Shown piece by piece: positions 10,791 through 22,315 of a stretch of DNA of 64,000 nt. Below the pieces are notes generated by a model. That model saw only the letters and a list, made by a program, of their open reading frames with translations. It was not told where the DNA came from and did no database searches. Location: NCBI RefSeq assembly GCF_002878395.1, contig NC_061119.1, positions 11,796,226 to 11,860,225 of the forward strand. The letters are read 5' to 3'. A program made the position numbers and the translations under genes. The DNA comes from Capsicum annuum. Lineage: Eukaryota; Streptophyta; Magnoliopsida; Solanales; Solanaceae. Numbering within the stretch: the first letter of the stretch is position 1; every line of letters starts with the position of its first letter.

Positions 10791-12805
10791 CAACAACAAC
10801 AACAACAACAATAAACCCAGTGTAATCCCACCAAATGGAGTCTGGGGAGGGTAAAATGTATGCAATACATACCGCTACTTCTGAAGAAGTAGAGAGGCTG
10901 TTTTCGATAGACCCCTGGCTTAAGATAATGAATGGTTAACAAGGTCATAGTAATACATGAAACAGAATGGGTAGTATAACCAAAATAAGAAATGAGAGAT
11001 AATAAAAATAGAGCTAAGGGAGCCACGAAAATAAGAGCGATGTGAAATTAAAAAATAGGAAATAAGAATTAAGAAAAGGTCACTCCCTAGTGTAAGTCAT
11101 ACACTAGCGGCTCCTACAACTGGACATAGTCGTAGGCCTACTAACCCGCCTACACTAGCGCTCCCTAACTACTAGTTATAACCCACACACGTACTAGCCT
11201 TCTACCCTAATTCGCGACCTCCACATCTTCCTATCTAGGGTCATGTCCTCAGTAAATTGTAACAGCCCCATGTCATGTCTAATCACTTCTCTCAAGTATT
11301 TCTTCGGCCTATCTCTACTTCTCCTGAAACTATCCCACGCTAGCCTCTCACACCTACGAACTGGGGCATCCGTGTCCCTCCTCATCATATGCCCAAACCA
11401 TCTCAGCCTTCCTTTCAGCATCTTGTCCTCCATCGAAGCCACTCTCACCTTCTCTCGGATAATCTCATTCCTAGCTCTATCCCCTCTAGTAAGTTCACAC
11501 ATCCAATGCAACATTCTCATTTCCGCTACCTTCAGTTTTTGAATGTGGGAGTTATTAACTAGCTAACACTCCGCACCATACAGCATGGCCGGATGGACTG
11601 CCACTTTGTAGAACTTGCCTTTAAGCTTTAAGGGCACCTTCTTATCACACAACACTCTTGAGGCGAGCCTCCACTTCATCCAACCTGCTCCAATACGTTT
11701 AGAGACTTCCTCATCAATCTCGTCATTCCCCTGAATCATAGACCTGAGATACTTAAAACTATCCCTCTTACAAACATCCTGGGAATCCAACCTCACCACC
11801 ACTTTGTCCTCCTGCTTCGAGTCACTGAACTTACATTCCAAATACTCCTTGTTGGACCTACTTAACCTAAACCCCTTAGATTCGAGGGTTTGCCTCCAAA
11901 CCTCCAATTTTTCATTCACACCCCCCCCTGCGTCTCATCAATCAGCTCTACATCATCTGCAAATAACATACACCAAGGCACCTCATCTTGAATCATTCAC
12001 GTCAACACGTCTATCACCAGAGCAAACAAAAATGGGCTGAGAGTCGATCCCTGATGCAATCCTATCTCAACCAAAAAATGATTTGAGTCTCCCCACACCG
12101 TCCTCACCCGAGTCTTTCCTCCATTATACATATCCTTAATAGTTCTGATGTACGTCGTCGGGATCCCTCTCACCTCCAAACATCTCCATAAAACCTTCCT
12201 TGGGACTTTGTCATAAGCCTTCTTCAGGTCGATGAACACCATGTGCAAATCTCTCTTCCTTTTCCTATATTTCTCCACCAATTTTCTCACCAGGTGAATT
12301 GCCTCTGTCGTCGAACGACCAGGCATAAATCCAAACTGATTCTCCGAAATGGACACGACCCTCCTTAATCTTTGCTCAACCACCCTCTCTCAAATCTTCA
12401 TAGTGTGACTTAACAACTTAATACCCCTATTGTTGTTGCAACTCTGAATGTCACCCTTGTTTTTATACAACGGAATCATCGTACTCCATCTCCAAGCCTC
12501 AGGCATTTTCGCATTCTTGAAAATGTCATTAAACAAATTGATCAACCAGCTCAAACCAGCTCCACCTGTAAACTTCGAAAAATCCACCGAAATTTCATCA
12601 GGCCCCGTCGCCCTTCCCCTCCGCATCCTACGAATAGCCTCCCTGACCTCATCAAACTTAAGTCATCTACAGTAACTAAAATCTCAATTTTCCTCTGAGT
12701 GCTCCAGCTCCCCTAGTTCGATGCTTCTGTCCCCCTCCTCGTTCAATAAGCCATGAAAATACTCCTGCCATCTCTTCTTAATGTGGGCGTCCTCTACCAA
12801 AATGA
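10791..12805 (-). mobile_element. RTE-clade LINE, 5' truncated
   Basis: On the minus strand the element runs from a truncated coding region at about 12800 to a 3' end with ACCCTCCCCAGACTCCATTT, ACACTGGGTTTATTG and a (GTT)n tail at 10791-10811. The flanks share GAAGACA plus a TAAAG-like run (10777-10790 and 12806-12818), a plausible 13-14 bp target duplication with an indel. The apurinic endonuclease domain is absent. Helitron copy 2 lacks the insertion. Confidence 0.85.
11194..12797 (-). pseudogene. RTE-type reverse transcriptase pseudogene
   Basis: The enzyme would make DNA from the element's RNA at a nicked target. Minus-strand pieces in order are the RT palm start (RRGRATGPDEISVDF, near 12610), fingers and palm ([19 protein letters not shown] and [15 protein letters not shown], 11997-12383), the catalytic FADD motif near 11965, the thumb and linker ([14 protein letters not shown], 11563-11919) and the C-terminal RWFGHMMRR region (11194-11520). 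The pieces are separated by stops and frameshifts, so no full protein can be made. The endonuclease is missing. It is closely related to the copy at 36127-37723. Confidence 0.85.
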
Positions 12806-13394
12806 GAAGACACGTAAGATGGACAATTAGAGTATTGATATCTTATTGAAAAAATTATGCTAAAAGCACTATAAATCACATAAAAATGGCAGAAAACATC
12901 GCCTGACCCCTCTACTTGGCATTATCTTTCCTTTGATACCTCAAGTAGACATTGTTCATTTTTTACACCTCAAGTAGCGTACTGGTGTGTCATTTTGATA
13001 CCTTTTGCCGAGTTAGCAAGGAGCATGTATTATACCTCCATTAAGGTGCGTGAAAGCACTTTTTTGGCTAATGTGGCGCCCAAGTTGGCCCACCAATATA
13101 TTAACTCATCTCCATTAATTTATACTTTTTCCTCATTTTTATCCATTATTTTTGTCAATCTTAAACTTATTTAATGGTAAAAATTATTGGGAGAGATTTA
13201 AAAATTAGATACACATTTAGGGGTTCGTCTTGTCAAAAACAGTATATTAACTTACCCCCTCCCCCCCTTAATTTATATTTCTTTCACATTTTTATCCATC
13301 ATTTTTGTCGATCTTAAATTTAATGGTAAAAATTATTGAGAGAAATCTATATACGCATTTAGGGGTTCGTGAAGATTAGATAATAAGCAACATT

Positions 13395-13680
13395 TTCATT
13401 AAAGACAAAATTGATGAAGCAAAACTGAAAATCAAGCAACATCAATGAAGAAAAACTGAAAATCGAACAAAATCGATGAAGAAAAATTAAAAAATGAGCT
13501 AAATTCGTGAAGAAAAATTGACTACCAAGCAAAATCAATGAAAAAAATTGAAAATCAAAGCAAAATCGATGAAGAAAATCTAAAAAATAAAGCTAAATGT
13601 ATGAAGAAAAACTAAAAACTAAGCAAAATCAATGAATAAAAAATAAAAATCAAAGCAAAATCGATGAAAAATTCTTGAAA
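13395..13680. repeat. Degenerate short tandem repeats inside family A element
   Basis: Roughly 30-bp units of the form GAAGAAAAACTGAAAATCAA and GCAAAATCGAT recur about nine times. The same words occur as complements in copy 3 at 27435-27760. Confidence 0.65.
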
Positions 13681-13689
13681 AGGGGGTAG

Positions 13690-14010
13690 GGTTGGATTTT
13701 TGGATAAGATGATTAAGGGAGGGGCGGCATTTGGAGAAGATTCGGGTTGGTGGGGTTGTGGGGAGAGAGGCAGTGTTTGGAGAATATTTAGGTGGGTGGG
13801 TGGGGCTGGGGGAAAGGGGTGTTTGGAGAAGATAATTTGATGGTGGGTGTGGGGGTGGGGTGGGGAGTGTTTGTAGGAGGGGGAAGAAGATGATTGAAGG
13901 GGCGGGGGCGGGGTGTTTGCAGAAAAGAAAGAGGGAAAAAGATTATTGAGGGTGGGGTGGAGGGCGGGGTGTTTTAAGAAGATTATTGGGACGATGGGTG
14001 GGTTAGAGGG
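13690..14010. repeat. G-rich tract with G-quadruplex potential
   Basis: Many runs of three to five G on the plus strand, such as GGGTGGGTGGGTGGGG-like blocks at 13788-13870 and GGGGTGGGG around 13855. The equivalent part of copy 3 (27180-27430) is C-rich. Confidence 0.75.
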
Positions 14011-14219
14011 AGGGGTAATTTTTAAAAAATTAATTTAAAAATTATTTGGATAAAAGATGATAAATGTCTTGCTATTATTGGTCACTTTACACGTCAGCGC
14101 GTACGTAATATACACATCCAATATATTTTTATTGATTGTGTAAAAATTGTCAAAATAACACATTTGTACACTACTTGAGGTGTCAAAAGTGAACAACGTC
14201 CACTTGAGGTGTCTAAGTT

Positions 14220-15815
14220 TTTAGAATTGAAAATAGTGATAGTTCAGTCGCTAAATTTATAATCAACATAAATCCAAATATGATTACTTTGGCGAGTCAT
14301 AAAATTCACAAATTGAGACTCGGTGTAATCCTAGTATATTTTGAATCAACATTTTCCAAATAGAAGTCGACTATTTATGTTGACTATAGTGACAAATTGA
14401 TACATGATTCAATCCTAACATAGATTGAATCAATATTTCCCATTTAGAAGTCAATCTTTTATTTTGACTATAGTCATGATAGATTGAAACTCGATTTGAT
14501 CCTAACAGAGATTGAATCAATATTTTTCAAGTAGAAGTAAATCATTTATGTTGATTATAATAACGATAAATTGAAATTCAATTTAATCCTAACATAGATT
14601 CGATCAACATTTCCCAAATAAAAGTCAACTATTTATGTTGATTATAGTCGATCAAGATAAATTAAGATACAATTCAACCTTAACATTGATTGGTGCGCGC
14701 AAGCTGGCCCATACACCAACAACACCAACAACAAACCTAGTGTGGCCCGGACACCATGATTATAAAAAAAAAATCAAAAAGTCAAATATTTATGTTGATT
14801 ATAATCGCGATAAATCGAAACTCAATTTAATCGTAATATAGATTGAATCAATATTTTTGAATTAGAAATCAAACATTTACGTTGATTATAGTGGTGACAA
14901 ATTGAGACTTAATTTAATTTTACTAATAATAATAAAGGGAAATAAGCAGGCACGTCTTCAACATGCCTACTTCAGCTGCTTCAATCGTAATTTTACTATA
15001 TCATTCTCAATTAATTAGTATAAGCCATATAAGTATTAAAAATAATTATATTTAATAAAAAAAGGTAAAATAGAAATAAAATAATAAATTTACTCTTGAT
15101 GTTTTGTGATACCTTCTTCAGCTACTTCAATCGTAATTTTACTTATCACCCTAATTAATTATTATAAGTCATCTAATATTTAAAAAATAATAATATTTAA
15201 TAAAAAGAATAAATTAGACATAAAATAATAAATTAATTTTTGAAGTTTTAATTTAATTTAATGTCTTATATGATACTCATTTAATGTCTTATATGAAACT
15301 TATTATGAGTCATTTATGTATTACAAAATAAAAAATAACAAAATGATATGTCAACATAAAAAATTCGATTGACTATTAAAATTATATTAGTGTCATATAA
15401 ATTGGGATGGGACAGAGGAAGATATAAAGCAACATATATTATTTGAAAATAAAATAAAAAGTACTGTAAATAACAATAATTAATAAAAATATTTAAAAAA
15501 TTGAAGGATTGCCAAAAAAATTTCAGTGCTGCATAAATTGGGATGAAGAGAATATTCATATTTTATTAAAAATTATGTAAAGAATTATTATAAATCACAT
15601 AATTAAAAATTTAAAAAATATAAAATATTTGGCTGACTCTCAATTTTTTTTTCATTGTCACTTAAATTGAAATAAAAGAAAAAGTATTATAAATCACAAT
15701 AATTAAAAACTTAATTTATTTTAATGATTAATTATCTAAATTCTATTTACATCGCATAAATTGAAATAAAAAAATATATGTTGGTCCCATGTTAGCACGG
15801 GCTGTGCATATCTAG
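14220..15815 (+). mobile_element. Helitron-like repeat copy 2
   Basis: The right end reads GTTAGCACGGGCTGTGCATA then TCTAG followed by T. This is a short hairpin (GCAC/GTGC stem) a few bases before CTAG, the defining 3' end of a Helitron. The body carries the repeats described for copy 1. The 5' end was apparently lost at the junction with the truncated Mutator-like element at 14219. No Rep/helicase coding region, so non-autonomous. Confidence 0.6.
14705..14755 (-). mobile_element. 25-bp RTE/SINE tail insertion with target duplication
   Basis: The 25 bases at 14718-14742 are the complement of a CACTAGGTTTGTTG(TTG) tail, the extreme 3' end of the RTE/TS-SINE type. They are flanked by TGGCCCATACACC (14705-14717) and TGGCCCGGACACC (14743-14755), a 13-bp duplication with two differences. 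The same SINE remnant in Helitron copy 1 has the target only once. Confidence 0.7.
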
Positions 15816-16211
15816 TTTACAGAAGAACAGTTGGAAATAGGCAAAGTATACAATAAAATTATCAAATACGAAGATCGCCGAATTATATGACTAGTAAACC
15901 AAGATCGACATAGAGGTTCATTCCTTATTAGAAATTATACTAGTCTTCGTACCGGCGCAATGTGTGGTTGGTGTTAAAAAATAATTATAAATAGGATTCC
16001 AACTCAATTTTTGTTTAATTCAAATTTAATAATCATATCAGATAATAAGTGATAAGGATTAAAATTTAAATTTTTTAAATAAATAAATAAAAGATATGAT
16101 TTGAATATCATATTTATCATTATATTATAATATAAACATACCATTTTATTTATTGAATTAATTTGTTAAGGATTCAAAAAATAAAATCAAATTCTATGTA
16201 TTAATAATTAA
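15816..16211. other. Non-coding, nothing recognised
   Basis: AT-rich DNA between the Helitron end and the next hAT element. No frame over 60 codons and no paired ends. Confidence 0.5.
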
Positions 16212-16387
16212 CATAGCAGTAGAGGGGTGCTAAAATTGAATCGATTGATAACCCGAAACGATAAAAATGTTATTGGTTTATTGTTATTGGGTTAACGATT
16301 TTTTAATGATTTTATAAAAAAAAAATATTGAGTTATTGGTTCGGTTCGATTTTTTTCTTATTGAATTATTGGGTAAACCGCTAACCA

Positions 16388-18526
16388 ATATATATATATA
16401 TATATAAAATTAAAAGTGTGAAGACTCTTAGAAAAGTGATTTGAACTTTTTGCCCTTCATTAAAAGTCTCCGCAATAAACAAAATAGTCTTTTCACTTTT
16501 TTTTTATTACTTTTGTGATATTAAATATTACTAGAATAAAAATATTGTCCAACTAAAACAGGCTTGGTACAAAAAGTCCAAAAATATATTTTGCAATGTC
16601 TAATATTATTGGCAAAATAACTCTTCCATTTAAAATAGATGTGATGAAAAAAAGGAAAAATAAACCTACTAAATCCGTTTTTAAGGTAAAAGTGCCAAAA
16701 TTTTCGGTGCATCTTCTTTCCTGTAAAATTAAGTTGGAGTCTTTCTTTTTATACCAATTATTTTGCTATTTATTTAATATATTATTGCGTAGGTGTTAAA
16801 AATATTTAAACCTGAATGTGCAAATAAGAAATTTAAAACCTAATATATCTGCATCTACGTTTGCATCTACATTTACAAGATATTTAAAGTGTTAAGAATA
16901 TTAGAAAAGTGATTTGAAGTTGCCTCTCATTAAAAGGCAGTATACAAAATATTTTTTTACTCATTAAATTATTCTCCGAATCTATAGGACTTTCAAATCA
17001 AATAATATATTACTTATCTAATATTTTTCCTTATTTTTTTACTTAACACAAAAGGTATTACATTAATTGTAGAATCCAATAAAAGTGAGACCTACTTTGA
17101 CGTCGGTTCAATTTTATTGTAATTATATAAGAATCACATTTATGAGAGAAAATCAAGCTCTCTATTCATTCATTACTATATATTCCGTCAATGTTTGTCC
17201 CTAATTTGTGCAGCTTAATTTGATAAATTGTTCGTCTACCTCTGTTTCTTTTTACTCATGATTTGATCAGGTCTCAGAAATCAACACCTCAAAGCTATGT
17301 TGTTTGTATGTATTCAAGTTGATGGTAGTTGATTATCTTCGTCCGATAAAGAGAAAGAATAACATTTACAACATTGTTGTTAAAGAGTTTTATTTAAGAG
17401 GAAATTATTCTCTTAATTGATTTGTGTTTTCAATATTAGTTTTTCAACATGTAAGTTCACTTGATGAACTATATTAGTTATTATATTTTTTTTATTATAG
17501 TTTTATTTATCATCTGATTTATTAATGTTTGTAATTGTTAATTTTTGTATGACATGCCATAAAGGAAGATTATTTTCAATTTGTTTGATTTTTGTGTGTT
17601 CTGCTTCTATTAAAGCAAGCAACATCCCTTGTCGTGCTGACTATATGCTATGGACATCCATAATGTTGTGTGTGCTTCCTGCATCTTTCCTTCTACATTC
17701 TTAGTCACTATTATTGACTTGTGAGCATCATTATTGATGCTTCTATGTAGGTTGTGATAATATAGCTATTTAAATTAATTGGGTTTTCATTATATTTTAT
17801 AAAGGCTTTTTGTTGTCTTCCACAACCCAATCTACTCATTGTATTTATTTTTTATTTTCTTTTATTTTTCATGCCTACATAATATTATGTTTGATCACTT
17901 ATATATTTAAGTTTAGAGGTGAAGGTTATTTATTTATCATCTAAGCAATCATAATTGTCATGGTACTTGTGTTTTTCTTTTTACTGAATTAGACGACTTC
18001 AAATTGTCCTTTATAGGATATTAGAGACAATTTTCAGTGATCTATTTGATGCATGTCCCAATCTAATATTTGGATTCTTTGACTTATCGGATATTTTATT
18101 TTCATGCAGATGAAATCAAGAAAAAGGTAGAAAAGTTTGATAAGTAGATTATATTAAAGGGTTGAAAATGTGATATTACTTTGAAGAAGGCTATGATTAC
18201 ACTATGTTGTTTTGTCTCAGTAATATACTCATAATTTGAGTTCTGACGTACTCTAAAGTTGTATGAATTAAGAGCTTGAACTCACTGGAAGATGCAATTC
18301 GCATGAACATGTTATACTTCTTTTTGGAATCCAAAAGAGATGAACAAGAGTGAATCATTTTGGAGCTATAACCAAATTCACTTTATTCATTAATTTATTG
18401 TCCAACATGCAAAAGTACGCGATATGCCTATTTTTCTCAAATAATTCTTATCTATAATCTATATCTATATCTATCTATATTTATAATCTATAATTTATAT
18501 CTATATCTATAATCTATAATCTATAA
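16388..18526 (+). mobile_element. Helitron-like DNA with repeated 5'-type ends
   Basis: ATTAAAAGTGTGAAGAC, then GTGATTTGAACTTTTTG and CCTTCATTAAAAG, occurs at 16404 and again at 18538, with a diverged third version near 16885. This is the head of a common Solanaceae Helitron type. No complete 3' end is seen before 18527, so it is probably a truncated or tandem copy. The frames at 16521-16799 and 19242-19430 have no recognised domains. Confidence 0.4.
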
Positions 18527-20243
18527 TCTATAATATATTAAAAGTGTGAAGACCCTTAAAAAAATGATTTGAACTTTTTGTCCTTCATTAAAAGACTCTT
18601 CTTTAGACAAAACTGTCTTTTCACTATTTTCTTTGATTTATTATTTAATTATTTTTTATTATATTAACTAAACCTCCTAAAATATATGGAACTCCTAAAT
18701 ATTTATTAATATTTTTCTTTCTACTGCTCAACTAGAAAAATATTCCTAAAATAAGACTCTATTAAGAAAATACTTCTATAAATAGACGAAATAAGATACA
18801 TACCTCTTGAATTTGTAAGTTAGTCTTCTTTCTTTTTTCCTTTATGAAATTATTCTATGAATTGTTACATATGGTAAGGATAAATGCGTCCATGGACAAT
18901 TGAGATTGAGATTCAATTTGCATCTTTATTACCTCTTTTTTTTCCAAGTTAATTAATATAATTCTCAATATTTATATGGTCTATTTCACATATATGTATG
19001 TTCTTTTGTTTTTGCTTTGTCACGGAAATTGAGATTGATGCTTTCTTATATGCATCTTGACGTTGTTGTAAGTAGGTCATGTTAATATTTATATTCATTG
19101 AATTATATATGTTTTTATGGATCTCTCAATTTTTAACTTTATGGTTATACTTTGATCAATTAAGGTTCATTTTTCTTGCCTATTGCGAGAATATGATTGA
19201 TGCTCATCTAAATTGATTCGATTGCAGATCTAGATTGATGGATGCTTGATTTTCTAACCCTGAACTTCTTCATTATTTTTGTCAACATAATAGAATTTAA
19301 CGTGTGTGTATATATGTATTTTCTTTGTTTTCATTCAAATAATTCTTTAAGGTCAAAGTTTTCGCTCAGACGAGAATTATTTTCATCAAAATCAAAGTTT
19401 TCTGATCATTATTGTATTATTTTGTTTTAGTTTACAGTTCGTAGATGAATGTCGGTTGGCTTTGAAGAATTTCTTGTGTGAAGGTTAGGTTTAATTATAA
19501 TGTTTTGATATTTTTATTATCTTATTATTTTATTTTAATTTACAGATAGTGCATGAATGTCGGTCAACTTTGAGAATTTTTGTAGGTAAAGCTTAAGTTT
19601 AATTGTATCGTCTTAGTATCTCGATTAGTTTATTATTTTATGGTAGTTTATAGTTCGTAGATGAATGTCGATCGCCTTTGAGGAATTTTTGTGTGTAAAC
19701 TTTAAGTTTAATTGTATTGTTTTGATATCTCTTTTATCATATTATTTTGTTGTAATTTACAGGCGATAGATAAATGTTGATCAACTTTGAGAAATTTTTT
19801 TAGGAAAAGGTTAGGTTTAATTAATTTATTTTAATATCTCTGATTTGAGAAATTTTTTTATGTAAAGGTTAGGTTTAGTTGTATTATTTTGATATCACTA
19901 TTATCGTATTATTTTGTTATAGTTTACAGGTGCTAGATGAGTGTCGGACGACTTTGAAAAAAATTTGTGTGTAAAGATTTGATTTAATTGTATTGTTTTG
20001 ATGTCTCTATCATTATATTATTTTATTGCAGTTTACAGGTGGTAGATGAATGTCGATTGACTTTTAGAAATAGTTTTGGTAAATGTTAGGTTTAATAAAT
20101 AAATTATCCATCTTTACATACTCTAAAGATATTGAATTTAATTATTGTATTCATGTTTATTATTTAAACAAATATCCTATTTAGTGTAATGTTTGAATTC
20201 ATTAAAGTGAGATACACGCGCAAAGTGCGTACACCTAAACTAG
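18527..20243 (+). mobile_element. Non-autonomous Helitron (1.7 kb)
   Basis: It starts TCTATAATATATTAAAAGTG after an A and ends ACACGCGCAAAGTGCGTACA, then CCTAAACTAG, followed by T. That gives 5' TC, a short hairpin (ACGC/GCGT) before 3' CTAG, and insertion between A and T with no target duplication, all standard for Helitrons. There is no Rep/helicase frame. Much of the 3' half is a 108-bp tandem array. Confidence 0.65.
19430..20090. repeat. About 108-bp tandem array, six units
   Basis: Units begin near 19444, 19552, 19660, 19769, 19936 and 20045, each with GATGAATGTCG(G/A), then AGGTTTAATTGTATTG-like text and TTATTTTGTTGTAATTTACAG-like text. The 19769-19936 spacing is 167 bp because of an extra partial unit of about 58 bp. 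Confidence 0.8.
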
Positions 20244-20633
20244 TAGATATATATATATATATATATATCTTAATTTCTGTTTAATTTCTATAAACCAACA
20301 AATCTATTATTTCAATTATACAAACTTTTAAATCGCCCAACATTTGGTTCAAACTTGAAGATTCTTGTAAATTAAAACAAATCATGTAGAATTTTTTATT
20401 ACAACTAAGATTCTTTTTTTATATATATATTAGTTACTACTATTTCTATTTATGAGAATTTTTTTATCGGTTAAATCGAAAATCGAATCGATAAGCACTA
20501 AAAATTGATAAAACCAAAACCGATAAAAAATATATGTTATTGATTTAACATATTTAAAAATGAAAATCAATAAATCAAACCAGTAATATATAAAATCGAA
20601 CCGAACCGACCGATGTACGCCTCTACATAGCGG

Positions 20634-21490
20634 TGCTCGTGTAATTTTGTCGGTTAGTTTTATTTATTCTTCATTTTGTCTTTTTTTGTTTGTTGCAGAT
20701 TTAAGAATTTTGTAGGTTAGTTTTTATTTAAATTTCATTATTTTATTTAAATTTCGTTTAAAATTTATTAACTTCAATAAAATTTATAAAAAATTTATTC
20801 TCATATAAATTTTATTAATTTCATTTACAAATTCTCATGTAAATAAAAACTTTAAATTACATATGCAGTTAAACTAAAGTTAAAGCCTTTTAAAATTTAG
20901 ATTTATTTAAATAATAAATTTCTTTTATTAAATTTTAATTTTTCATAATGGCATTTAATAGTTCTTGAAAAGTTATTTTAATTTTTAATGATGGCAGTTA
21001 ATGCTTTTTTAAAATGTTGTTTTAGTTTTACTTTTAAACTTTTTAATACTGTTTTTTGTGGTGCTGACACGTGACGCTTTTTGCTTCTCTTATTTGATAT
21101 AGATAGATTTTTCATCAAATATAAAATGCAACTAGCAATCAACAGATGTATGACCATCAAAGATTACATTTACATTATTTATCATGTTTCTCTTTGAGGT
21201 GCCTCCAAAGAAAACATTAATTTGTACGTTTTCTTTTGACCTTTTTATGCGTATTCCAATCTAAGATATAATATCTCTTCTTTAAAAAATTACTACTTTT
21301 TTGAGTTTAAATTTAGTGCACTGTCAGTGTATAAAATATTATACACTATCACATGTTACTCAATTTTTATATAAAAACTGAAAAAGAAAAAATTGGGTAA
21401 CTTGAAACAGGTTAAGTTTACCTAATAGTGTAGATTAACCGACATTGGACAAAACTTAAATTCAAAACATATACACTTACAAAATCATTA
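20634..21490. other. Non-coding, nothing recognised
   Basis: AT-rich DNA. The minus-strand 60-codon frame at 20978-21160 is lysine-rich low-complexity with no family match that I know. Confidence 0.5.
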
Positions 21491-22315
21491 AAGGTGATAA
21501 GATTATACATAAAAAAATATACTCTCAGTTTCACTTTCTATTACATAAAAATAATGATAAAAGAAACATATTTATTTTTTAAGATTTATAAAAGTTAAAA
21601 TGACTAAACTATTAAATTACTTTAAGCTACAATTAAATGAATAATGTTTTGCATAATATGGTTGATATTTTTTTCCAATTATCTTATGAAAAATATATCA
21701 ATTTAATTTGCAATTACTTCAGTGAAAAAGTAAAAACGATCGAATCTATAAAGATTAATACGTTTTGCTTCTTAATAAATTATCTTAAGTAAACAAATCA
21801 CTTACCAAATTATTTATGGTGATAAGATTATATATATAAAAAATTATTTCCTCTCATTGATTCACTTTTCATTACATAAAAATGATGATAAAATAAAGAA
21901 ACAAATTTATTTTCCAAAATTTAAAGAAGCTATAAATAGTAAAATTTTAAATTGATTTTCACTATGATTAAATGAATAACGTATTGCTTTATCTATTTTT
22001 TTTTTTTTTTTGTAAATTATGCTATGAAAAATATCCTAGTTTGATTTACGAAAAAGTAAAAAATGATCCTATTTGAGTATCTAAAGATTAATATGAAAAT
22101 ACATGAAAGTCTTTCTTATGATGTTTTGCTTCTGAATAAATTTTAATAAATAAATAGATCAGTCACTAAATTATTTACGGCGATAAGATATTATATATAA
22201 AATAATATCCTCTCATTTATTCACTTTACATTGCATAAAAATAATGATAAAATAGATGACCATATTTATTTGCCCAGATTTATAACAATTATAAAGAGTG
22301 AAATATTAACTTTAA
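21490..22315. repeat. Degenerate tandem array of about 340 bp units
   Basis: Three units start with GGTGATAAGATTATACAT (21495), GGTGATAAGATTATATAT (21819) and GGCGATAAGATATTATATAT (22180). Each continues with TTCACTTT..ATTACATAAAAATAATGATAAAA-type text and ends in a GATTAATA..TTTTGCTTCT block. Spacing is 324 and 361 bp; the last unit is partial. Confidence 0.8.

Larger units (their letters stand above)
7230..12885 (+). mobile_element. Helitron-like repeat copy 1, interrupted
   Basis: The segment at about 7238-7315 matches 14220-14290, and 9186-10343 together with 10716-10790 matches 14290-15430 at high similarity. Copy 2 therefore jumps straight from the 7.3-kb homology to the 9.19-kb homology. 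Copy 1 is broken by a Mutator-like MITE (10352-10715) and an RTE LINE (10791-12805); 12806-12884 resembles the DNA at 15550-15600 of copy 2. Internal repeats centre on CAATCCTAACATAGATTG and ATTTATGTTGACTATAGT. No Rep/helicase frame is present. The class is inferred from the 3' end of copy 2; the 5' end is not defined. Confidence 0.5.
12886..14219. mobile_element. Mutator-like long-TIR element, family A copy 2, right end truncated
   Basis: The left arm (GCCTGACCCCTCTACTTGGC then ACCTCAAGTAGACATTGTTC) and the right arm (CTACTTGAGGTGTCAAAAGT, GTCCACTTGAGGTGTCTAAG) match family A. The right arm stops at GTCTAAG without the last 50 bases or so seen in copies 1 and 3, and joins Helitron copy 2 directly. 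The interior repeats GAAAATCAAGCAAAATC words and then becomes G-rich. It corresponds to copy 3 in the reverse direction. No transposase. Confidence 0.7.
16220..20625. mobile_element. hAT-type element carrying nested Helitron DNA
   Basis: The arms match the 1917-2604 element: left TAGAGGGGTGCTAAAATTG with ATTGGGTTAACGATTTTTTA, right AATCGAACCGAACCGACCGA with TGTACGCCTCTA. The flanks are CATAGCAG (16212-16219) and CATAGCGG (20626-20633), an 8-bp target duplication with one mismatch. The homology to the 688-bp copy covers only about 16220-16387 and 20250-20625; everything between was inserted later, at the TA-rich centre. Confidence 0.75.

Noticed and set aside
11243..11542. Plus-strand 99-codon frame opposite the LINE
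   Set aside because: It is the antisense shadow of the RTE C-terminal region, which has recognisable protein text on the minus strand.
18420..18530. CTATAT/CTATAAT repeats as a possible satellite
   Set aside because: They are a short degenerate low-complexity run at the edge of the Helitron.
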